Assembly (NCBI GenBank): GCA_026874595.1
Contig: CM049317.1
Span: forward strand, 25,326,401 to 25,390,400
Reading direction: 5' to 3'
Length of the DNA stretch: 64,000 nt
From: Sipunculus nudus
Lineage: Eukaryota > Annelida > Sipuncula > Golfingiida > Sipunculidae
Part shown: piece after piece, positions 11,495 through 21,054 of the stretch
Layout: every line of letters starts with the position of its first letter
How positions within the stretch are numbered: the first letter of the stretch is position 1
Made by a program: the position numbers and the translations under genes
Notes under the pieces: generated by a model
The model's input: the letters and a program-made list of their open reading frames with translations, nothing else
The model's database searches: none
What the model was told of the DNA's origin: nothing

Positions 11495-12261
11495 GAAACA
11501 TTGTCCATTATCCATTAAGCAGAACTTTTCGATATTCGTCCATTTCAGCTGTGTCTAGAAACAAACCATTTTGACAGTAAACAATATTCTTTTATTTTGG
11601 CTGGTAATCTTAATTAATTATAACTTCCAGCTTCGCTATATAGAATATATATATATGATATATGTCACGATAGGACTACATATGAGTTCGCACACAATTC
11701 CTGTATACTAGGTCTGTGTTTTAAATATATGTCCGTTGGATCTGATGTGATGTATCAATAATACACACACACACACATACATATTTAAGCAACATGACAT
11801 TGTTTCACTCATTACAGACTTAGGCCTATTTGCAAGACGTATCTGCGGTCCACGAATGACAGTTGTTGTTTCATGCACAGTGGAAAATATTATAAACTGT
11901 ACCTGTATCAAAAGATCGTGGATTACACCTCAATGGGCTAAAATTGTTATAGTTTACTTAGTGGAAATCTCTGATGCAGATCGTTTTGCACTAAGTGGGC
12001 TCAGATGTGCACTTGTTTGAATGATTCCGGGTAGTGGCCTTGTATAATACGGTACCTATGACGCCATAGAATTGAAAAAATAAATATGCGGGCCGTTTGC
12101 AAAAGTCTAAAGCTAGGTTGCTGAGACCGCCCGCCTCGATAAACAAAACTCTTTCTAATTTTAAGCATTTTCCCCCAAAAATATCTTTAAATGGATGTTG
12201 CATATTGTATCATCGACATGTGTGAATTCCCCAGAAATCTAAAAGTATCGTTACAGTTCAC
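10741..12261. other. Intergenic stretch, no gene seen
   Basis: AT-rich, with a short ATACAT microsatellite near 11467-11495 and an AC run near 11761-11776. No supported feature. Confidence 0.5.
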
Positions 12262-12429
12262 ATGTAACGTTAGTAGTCCTATATATAATACAGATAGTAC
12301 ATCGTTATGTTAGTACATATGATACAGGTAGTATATGTAGAATATTAGTACATATAATACGGATAGTATATGCTTCATGTCAGTAAATATAAAACAAATA
12401 GTACACGCCTAATGATACTACATATAGAA
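12262..12429. repeat. GTAC-rich minisatellite, second block
   Basis: Same degenerate unit as at 10310-10740. It is interrupted at its right end by a LINE fragment and resumes at 13463. Confidence 0.75.
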
Positions 12430-13462
12430 CGTCCAATTTACGCATTACCACTTGGTGAATTAGTAGGACAGCATGGAATGAATTATCATAATTATGCTGA
12501 CGACAGTCAAATTTATGTATCATTTAAACCAGAATCAAAGGCTCCTATTTTATTGAAACAAGCTTGCATGACTTAGGTGTTTAGATGTGTCAGAATATGC
12601 TTAAACTCAATGCTGATAAAACTGAGGTTCTGATTATTGGTAACTTTCAAAATATTATGTTACAGGATTTGTGCCAACACACAGTGCTAGAAACCTGGGG
12701 GTAGTGTTTAACCAAGGGCTTTGCCTTGACAAGCATGTAAATAATATTTGTAGTTTGATTTTACCACCTGGGCTTTTTACCACCTGCGATATATAGCTAG
12801 GATAAAGGGTTTCTTGACTGAAGATTCACTAATAACATTTATTCATGCGTTCATCAGTTCAAGGATTGCCTGTTCCAACTCTTTGCTATGAGGTCTTCCT
12901 AGCAAGTTACTGGATCGGCTACAGAGAGTGCAGAATGCAGCTGCTAGGCTTGTAACTGGTGCCAAGAAGCGCGACCACATTACACCAATACTTAAAGAAC
13001 TCCATTGGCTCAAGGTACAACAGCGCATTGATTTTAAAATTTTATTATTAGTATACAAAGCCATAAATGGTCAATCGCCTATTTACATTAGGAACCTCTT
13101 AACTTTTTATGTTACAGTCAGGCAGCTTAGGTCATCTGACCAAGGGCTTTTAGTGATTCCTAAAGCATGACGTGAGATGTGACGTTCGAAAGATTTTCAG
13201 CTGTGGCACCAATGTTGTGAAAAAACTTCCGCACTCAACGAGATCTTCACCATCTTTAATTTCTTTTTAAAAAAATCTTAAAACTTACCTTTTTATATTA
13301 GCTTTTGGTAGTTCTTAGAAATTAGGGTAATCTTTTAGGAATCTATGCTTTAGTAGGAATCTACATTTTATGTTTTAGTTAAACTGTGTCTTGTAAAGCG
13401 CTTTTGACAACTATTTTTTGAATTAGCGCTATATAAATTAAATTTATTATTATTATTATTAA
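12430..13462 (+). mobile_element. 5'-truncated LINE (CR1/L2-like) 3' fragment
   Basis: The first segment encodes YALPLGELVGQHG and NYADDSQIYVSF, the YADD active-site region of a LINE reverse transcriptase. Later segments (12840-13170) encode AAARLVTGAKKRDHITPILK and LHWLKVQQRIDFKILLLVYK, the conserved C-terminal block of CR1/L2-type proteins. The 3' end runs into GCGCTATATAAATTA and a short (TTA)n, the normal 3' terminus of this group. Several frames are needed, so it is inactive. Confidence 0.85.
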
Positions 13463-13600
13463 TCTTAGAACATATAATACAGATAGTACATGCGAAATGT
13501 TAGTACATATAGAACATATAGTAACTGCTGAATGTCAGTACATATAACAGAGATAGCAAATGCCTTTGAATGTTAGAAAATATAATACAGATAATAATAC
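13463..13600. repeat. GTAC-rich minisatellite, third block
   Basis: Resumption of the 32-36 base unit (ACATATAATACAGATAGTAC) immediately after the LINE 3' end. Confidence 0.75.
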
Positions 13601-13874
13601 CAGGACATTTAGCTTAAATATACTGACAGATAAACCGATAGTAAAGTATAATACCTTGCGCCATCTTGCGGAGGTATGATAATATTGTTTATTTTTTTTA
13701 CAAGTCACATATATAAGATAATTTAGGTCAATTCCTCTTTTTTATATTCTAGCGACCATTTTATAGATATATTACTTCCTTGAAGTGCAAACAATATGCT
13801 GACTGTCATAGATTTGCGTTTATACCCAAGGTCATCATTCGTTTTTCAAACGATACCATGAGTGATATATTCAT

Positions 13875-14060
13875 CAGGGGCGGGTCAAGAATTTTGGGAA
13901 AGGAGGGATCTAACCATGGAAAATGATTTAGCAAGCATTATAGAGGTCCTCAGAACCGGCAAAGAAAGAAAAGAAAAATAGTCTGAAAAAATAGCCTGAA
14001 ACCCTTAAAAAGATAGGACTAGGTTAAACCCCGTTGAAGCATCGCCTGCATCCGCCACTG
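13875..14060. mobile_element. Short non-autonomous hAT-like element
   Basis: The left end CAGGGGCGGGTCAAG and the reverse complement of the right end, CAGTGGCGGATGCAG, are imperfect terminal inverted repeats of the CAGNGGCGG type usual for hAT MITEs. Length 186 bases. No clear 8-bp target duplication is visible, so the assignment is moderate. Confidence 0.5.
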
Positions 14061-14460
14061 TCACTTCGTGTTATATTTGTGAAGCTTCCTGCATTGATTC
14101 TTTTATTCAGATACTCTGTTTAATTGTGTGTGTTCTTAAGGGAGAAGTCTTCCTCATACCACATTTACCTCCGGGTGGCCTAGGTTACCAGCATGATGAC
14201 TCTTGAGGATTTATGTTACAGTAATTATTTAAATGAACCCAATGAATAGAGTAACAAGAAATTTTGCATTGATTTGCCCCAGACTTAATAAAAACGCTCG
14301 TATGGATATATACACGAGGATGCTTGATAGTTATCTGATTCAGTATAATGCTGTATAACAGCACACGCTCTGATCCAAATCTGATTTTGTTCTGTCGTGT
14401 GATCAGTTACATCTTGCTTACTTCAGAACCAGCCGCTGGTATCCAAATCCGGGTGCCAAG

Positions 14461-15137
14461 ATGGCCGCGGCGAGGATGTTTATCACAGTTAACCTGTTAA
14501 TTCAACTTACTGTCGCCACTAAGACTCAGTTGGGATGCCAGAATGGAATTACCGGTAAGCTTTGCAGACACTTTACATCCCAGATATTCTTAAACGATGG
14601 TTATGATAGGGCTACATAGCCTACGCCTAAAAAAGATAATAGTGTTCGAATATATGACATTACGTACTCTTTCAACAATAGGGTAAAGGTATACTGATAC
14701 ACAGATCATGACAGCTGCACAGACAGTCGTTCTTATTTTCAATGACAAAAATGCACTGTTTGGATTTCCAAATGATGCCCACTAATAAGGTGAAATCTCT
14801 CTATACATGTAAAAAGAGGAAGGGTGTTTGGTCTCTAGAGTAAATGCCATTTTCTAAACACATCGGGAACAGATAAATATATATACATATATATACAATT
14901 GAGCCTGTCTAATGCGGACAGTCTAATGCTGATCGTGTCCGTATTTGCCAGATTGATTTACCGTGAAACCACTGCCATGCGCCAGCATCAGCTGTCCGTT
15001 GTCCGCATTAGACAGGTGTCCGCCCTAGATAGGTTTAACCTCTTCCTAATACAGAGGGAAATTTCAAAAGACTTATGTATTGTGTCCGTAATAGCCACTT
15101 TTCCGCCTTAGAGGTCTGTCAGCAAGACCAGATTTAA

Positions 15138-15200
<63 letters not shown>

Positions 15201-16055
15201 TTTGAATAGGTCTGGGTGAATAGAGTTTAAAACATAACGTGAAAATAAACACTTTCATCGTATCATTTAAGCACGCTTCTGCCTGTACCATGGTCAGAAA
15301 GACTGGACGTCAGCAGGGAAATACTGTGAAATGAAAGGTGGACGTTTAGCAATCGACCGAGATCGTAGTACCAATAAATTACTGGATGATTTGGTTAAAC
15401 AAATCCAACAGAACAAGGCAGCCTGGATTGGTGGCAAGACTGTTCCAGTATACTGGTCATGGATTATGCGTGAGTGCAGACAAACCTTTAATGTACGACA
15501 ATTCCCAATTGTTCTATAGGGTACCTTTGATTCACCATGTACAAGTATATACCAATAGTATATATGCTTGCAGAATTAAACCAGCAGTGCTCTATTAGCG
15601 GGATGCAAAGAGCTGGTACCTAGTATTCGTTACGAAAATGGTCATTATACACAAAAAAAGATTCAAATAATAACTTCGGAAGAGACAACAAAGGACCTGA
15701 AAATGCACGCATAATACTATTCCCCATATATTCCAAACTGACCATGGCTGAGGGCGTCAACGTATAATTTCATTATATAATTTCATTACTACATCAACCG
15801 TCCGTTAACAGATCGCGTCTGATGATTGCGATAGTATGAAAACACGTGTAATGTGTACCCGACCATTTTCATAACGAATAATATTTTTATATAATTTTAT
15901 ATACAGATCGTTAAAAACACATCCACACACCAACCAATATATATATATTGTTTTTTTCTTTTTTATGTAACACACAACTGTTAGAGGCAAGGATCTACGT
16001 AGTAGTAAAAATATTCACAACAATTATTTGATCATCCACATTTATACTTGTTTAA

Positions 16056-16094
<39 letters not shown>

Positions 16095-19000
16095 TATACC
16101 TATATACATACAAAATGTAGTAAAACATAACGCCTATATTGTGCGCCATATAATAATTAAGTACAAACAGCATTTGTCGTACCAGGTCACCTCTCCCAAA
16201 TGGAAATATAACCTGTTTACTCCTCTTTAGCCGATGGATCTGCACAGAAAATGTACTTCCAAGGCTGTTATTCAGCTGCAGATGGAATCGAAGTCCGCTC
16301 AAGGTGTCTCAGTATTCAAGATTTAAAATCTTGTGAGCAGTTCTGCACTTTGCATTTTTATTACTCACTTCACAAGGTAAGTTAGATGGCTCAACTACAT
16401 GTATAATTTTCAGATAAATATTTTTTTACAGTTGAGTATATACCGTATATTTCACCGATAATTTGCATCTTATATTTTTTAATGTTGGCAATGTGTATGA
16501 CAAATCAGATCGCCATGCAGCTTTATATCTTTGTATGTGTCCAAACAGGACACATATGGATTCATGTGTTGTTGCAGAGATGTGTTGGGTGACCGTTATT
16601 CTACACAATGTAGCAAACAGTCATGCCTAAACGGATCTCGTTTTTGTGGAAATAGTAATTCAAGTTATGCCTTATATTCCCGAGATGCAGCGTCACGTAA
16701 GTCCCATCAACTTTTTTTCTCTTTTCTTTTTTTTTTCTTTCGATAACAGCTTTGTGATGCATTAAGTATTGGTAAACGTTCCCCCATTGATGGATTCTTG
16801 AAAATATCGGGACAGTAAGATAATATTTAAGGAAACCTTGCTATATTATTTTTAACAATTATTAATTAGTTTCATTATATTAAATTTTTGAAATCAAAGG
16901 AGTGCCCTTGTCTTTATATAATGACATTTTCTTAAATGTCTTACAGAAATGACATCATGGACCATGTGGGAGCTTGAGACGACTGAACTCCCGAACTTTC
17001 CCCATTGTGGCTCAGTCTACAAGAACATGCAAGGAAATCTCGTCATGCAAGTTCGCCCGTGTGATGACAATAACTTAAAACCTGTGTGTAGATATGGTGG
17101 GTCAACATTTTAGCTTAATTTGAAGCACACGCATTTTATTAAAGAAAAAACATGATTTGCTTAAAAGATGTAGTAAACGTATTCATACACGATTTTAATA
17201 ATATAAATTTAAATTTTCATTTCTATTTTATTTTATTTTAAACCCACATCTTTATCTAAACCATCTAAATTTAAATTTACTTTATTTTATTTTTAAAAGT
17301 ATTTAATTAGTACAAATTTATCTAAAAAATATACAATCATATCTTGCATTCATTTTTAGATAAGGATGAGAACGCTGCCTGCAAAAATTGGGAAGTGGCT
17401 CCTGAGACATGTTTGACATTGTACCGATTTAACAAAAGTTGGGACCAGGCTGTAGAATTATGCAGGAAGAACTATTGGCAAAGACATGGGTTATTATTAG
17501 CACCTTCATCTGATAAATTGTATAACGGTCTCTTTAAGTTGCTCGGGACGAAAGGGACCGTAAGTAAGGCCTACTGGCTTTCTGCAACCAATACTCGCTG
17601 GATATGGGATATGGGTAAGTCTTCACCTTTAATGAAAAAATACGGTCTGCAAGTCAAATTGATGATCAGCGGATTAAGAACCTTATAAAAGTGAAATTAT
17701 GGTGATGTAACAAGTGAATGCATCAGTTTCTCTCTTGACTGCCAGATAGAGTTCCCCTTTATTAAATATTGTAAAGGAGTAAGTATTCGCGTCATTGTGA
17801 TTCATTAGGAGAAGACAAAAATGGGTATATATCTTATGTTTATCAGATAGACATACAACTGATTGTCATAACGTGTGTGATCATCTTTTAACATCATTCT
17901 AAAATGGTAAAGAGTTATCATACGGATGCGCATAAGATGGGGTTTTATCACATTAATAGATGTTCTCTACTACTGTAGGTCACAGAGTTCAGATTAAGTT
18001 GAAGGATATATCAGCTAACAATTGGAAGGATGTGAAGTCCAGAGTTCCCATGAGAAATAAGTGCCTATCAGTAAATAAAGAGGGTCAATGGACATCCCAA
18101 AAATGTCAAAGAAATGACAAAATAACGCATTTCATCTGTGAATGTAAGATAATTGCAGGCATGCACAACCAATCCAAAAAATATAAGAAAAAGACATTAT
18201 TTATACTGTCCAATAACTTATTTCTAAAAACCGTCATAGCAAATACCTGAAAGGTTTAATTGCTGTGTGTACAATATGAGTTAGAACAGTATCACAATTT
18301 CTAAAGAGGCTCTTAATAAATTTTACTCCATGCTTATGTATCTACGATAGATATGTTTAGTATATAAAATATATATATTAACAAATCATGTATGTACAAG
18401 TATAATTATTCAAGTTATCAGGAAACGGATTTTTTATATTGAAATTATTAGATATTGCAGTCGTCACCGGACGGCTTAAAGCTAAAGGGTATTTTGAACA
18501 AATTGCAAAAAAACTTGGATATCATCTTGTTAACAAAAAACATCCCATCAGTGAAGAAACAATTACAGCGCAAGGAAATATCAAGAGCTCTGCAGGTGAG
18601 TTATATATATTCATGGGTGAGTAATATGCAATTTTTCTAGTCATTTGGTAGAAAAGTCTTATAAAATTGCATGTATAAAAGATGCCTGTACCATTGATGT
18701 TCCTTATATTTGCATCATATATGCAAAGAAATTGAAGTGATGTAAAAATCTAGGTTGGAGAAATTTCATCAAATTAGTACGTGTCCTTCTGTTTGTTTCA
18801 TCACAGACCCAAGCTCTAACCAAAGGCCTACAAATCCGCCGAATGACAGCAGTTTTACTGGTGAGTCGTTCTTCACTTTATTTTTTAACACATTTAACAC
18901 ATGGTTTACATTGCATATAGTTGGAAACTGTTTCTTACTTTAGTATTTAAATGCCTCAGGGACCATGCTGGGTAAAGGAAAAAGCAACAGATAAAACTAA

Positions 19001-20217
19001 ACCTAACTAGAATTCTTGTAACTGTCATAAAACAGTCAAGGATAACCCTAACCCTTACCCCCGATTCTCCCACTGATTTTTATCCACCTCATCTAGTTTG
19101 AGAAGAACTAAAGTTCTGTATAACTGAAATAAAAATTGGCCGTTCCTTCATGAGTTTTCATTGATTAGCTGAAAATGATGACGTCACATTTTCGTAATTT
19201 GCATTTTTTAAAAACTTTTTATGTCATAATTGTTAAGTTAAAACACTGCTTACGTAGCACAAGTGTCCAACATAATAAACGCATCAGAGGTTCAGGTGAC
19301 ATAATATGTTAATGATAAATAATTATTGTGTATTTGTACAGTTATAACAGTTAGGGGAACACCTGATTTTACCACGGGCATGTATTCTATGACAGGTAAG
19401 ATATTCTGCAGCACTCACACAGAATTATATCGTAGAATGTTGGCCCAAGTCTTGAGCCATCATGATAAGTTGACGTTCAGCGATTTACAACCGCAGTGTG
19501 TTTGTTACATCATGATTTATTTGGCATAAAAAAATAAGCACTCAAACATGATTAAGGTTTGATTAATGATGCCGGGGTATAAATATATGTATTTTCGCTA
19601 TAGCAACAACCATAATAAAATGATTAGCAAACTGAATCTTAAAATAATATAATATAATAGAAACAAGATGGTAGTTAGCAATAATCAGGTGTGCACTTAA
19701 GAAGCTCAGAAGAACGTTTCTCAAGGTTCACCATAACTGCATCGAAGATCAGCTCTAAACATATTGTTTCGTTGGTATCATCCTACAACCAACGAAATTT
19801 CATTAAATGAGTGAATAAGCAAACTGATAACACATAAGACCAACCAGTCCAGGGGATAAAACACATTATACCTCCAGCAACAAAACTATAATATGTAAAA
19901 TAATATCGTGATCGTTTATTTTAGGCCAAGGAACAATCGGCTTGAGCAATTTAGTTGGAGGAACAATAGGAGGGATATTAGTACTATTTGGAATCGTCGC
20001 TCTGATAATGTTCATCCTCAGGTAAAATATATTTAACAAAGGAAGGGCTAACACGATATGATAAATAACAATTATAATGATGATAATCATAATTGAATGA
20101 AATGGATAAAGTTTCGACAGTAAAATTATGTTTCCTGGATATTCCTGAAGAAAGTCGAGAGAGTAATGTGCTGATAACGAGGTTATAATACATTTATCGA
20201 TAAAACAGTATCCCCAT

Positions 20218-20256
<39 letters not shown>

Positions 20257-20882
20257 ATATATATTGTTTAAAATTCCCTTTATCAATACTGTTGTTTAAA
20301 TCACCATTTAGATGGAAACGTTCGCATGCAAAACAGTCAGGAAATGGAAATAACGCAGGTAATGGAGACGAGCATATTGGAGAATATGTAGACATTGATG
20401 ACACAGCCTCCTGTCCCGCTGATGGAAAAGAGTTCAGTGACACATATCAAGAGTATGAAGATGCGTATAATGGTAACAGATACCATAACGGAACTCGTCA
20501 GAATATGGTGATGGAAGGTTCAAATGAAGTAAGTTATGAATTTACTGAAAATAAGCTCTACGAATCTGGAGAAGCGATGGCTCAAGATTCGTCGGAACAT
20601 ACGGTAAACATAAATGTGAAGGTCTTGAGTGGAGCAAGTATCAGACCAAATGCGAATGAAACGGACCGAGGAGTTTCCTGTATAACACACGCAGCTAGAG
20701 ATACAGCCAATCAGACACAGCTGTCGAATTCACATAATGCAACATCAGATCGCTGTATCGATTGGGAGGTAGGGACACGGCAAGATATGTATGCAGTGCC
20801 TTATAAACCCGGTAGTAAGAGGCAGGAAAATCAGTTGGAAGATGATACATTCCTCAAAGACAATGAAATATATAATACATAA
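14461..20882 (+). CDS. Gene 2: complete receptor, SP - CTLD1 with inserted WSC - CTLD2 - stalk - TM - tyrosine tail
   Basis: Exons: 14461-14554, 15272-15469, 16231-16376, 16549-16696, 16947-17096, 17360-17614, 17979-18143, (18452-18595 uncertain), 18807-18860, 19342-19395, 19925-20021 and 20312-20882. Without the uncertain exon they sum to 1932 bases (643 residues), all phases closing. Start: CCAAGATGG context, then a hydrophobic signal peptide (FITVNLLIQLTVA). CTLD1 first half (about residues 25-97) has FCLY, YC, AWIGG and YWSW. WSC spans about 98-195 (GCYSAADG, SCEQFC, MCCCRD, RFCGN). CTLD1 second half reaches about 245 (PHCGSV, RPCDD, PVCRYG). CTLD2 spans about 246-385 with six cysteines (ACKNW, TCLTL, ELC, KCLSV, QKC, FICE). 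Canonical EPN/QPD and WND calcium-site motifs are absent, so classical sugar binding is doubtful. Two 18-residue stalk exons precede the membrane span (GGTIGGILVLFGIVALIMFI). The tail has GEYVDIDD, KLYESGEA, MYAVPYKP and the terminal NEIYNT. No stop or frameshift. Confidence 0.88.
14896..15140. mobile_element. MITE, pogo/Tigger-like, in gene 2 intron 1
   Basis: A 245-base element embedded in TATA-rich sequence. Its ends (CAATTGAGCCTGTCTAATGC and the reverse-complemented right end CAGTTAAATCTGGTC) are imperfect inverted repeats. Internally CCTGTCTAATGCGGACA (14904-14920) is matched exactly in inverse at 15000-15016. Confidence 0.55.
15141..15197. repeat. TA dinucleotide microsatellite
   Basis: About 28 TA units abutting the MITE, in gene 2 intron 1. 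Confidence 0.95.
16231..16696 (+). other. WSC domain exon pair inside CTLD1 of gene 2
   Basis: Exons 16231-16376 (146 bases, phase 1-0) and 16549-16696 (148 bases, phase 0-1) form a 294-base symmetric cassette. It encodes a WSC-type module: GCY at the start, RC, SC, FC, then GFMCCCRD, QC, SC and the closing FCGN. The preceding exon stops just after the YWSW of CTLD1. The following exon starts with the segment leading to PHCGSV, so the module interrupts the lectin fold. The split position equals the phase-1 intron of CTLD2 at 17614. Confidence 0.85.
18452..18595 (+). other. Possible extra 144-base exon of gene 2 between CTLD2 and stalk
   Basis: Bounded by TTATTAG and GTGAGT, open throughout, and phase 1-1 like its neighbours. 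It would add 48 residues (…GRLKAKGYFEQIAKKLGY…NIKSSAG), basic and unlike the Thr/Ser-rich stalk. Genes 3 and 4 show no equivalent. It may be a cassette exon, an exonised repeat or chance. No family is recognised. Confidence 0.4.
20219..20263. repeat. TA microsatellite in the last intron of gene 2
   Basis: Two AT/TA runs separated by a TTT interruption, shortly before the tail exon. Confidence 0.85.
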
Positions 20883-21048
20883 TGTTTCTGAGAAACATTT
20901 TATACAGTATACAATATGCACAATATACAGCTGTAACAACATCTGTAATCATTTGTTATCATGCAAAAAGACAAAACAACCGTACTCCTTTATATTGACT
21001 TTACTCACAAGATAGTGAAAAGTGTAATGTTACATGCACCCACTCTTA

Positions 21049-21054
21049 ATAAAA
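21049..21054 (+). promoter_or_regulatory. Poly(A) signal of gene 2
   Basis: AATAAA 167 bases after the stop codon, followed by T-rich sequence. Confidence 0.65.

Noticed and set aside
12928-13170. Host gene for the 80-residue frame
   Set aside because: Matches the conserved C-terminal block of CR1/L2-type LINE proteins.
16947-17096. WSC simply placed between two separate domains, with this exon a new module
   Set aside because: The exon has only the last three CTLD cysteines and no N-terminal half of its own. The missing half is exactly the exon before the WSC, at the homologous intron position of CTLD2.
20745-20942. Minus-strand frame over the gene 2 tail
   Set aside because: Shadow of the receptor tail exon on the other strand.
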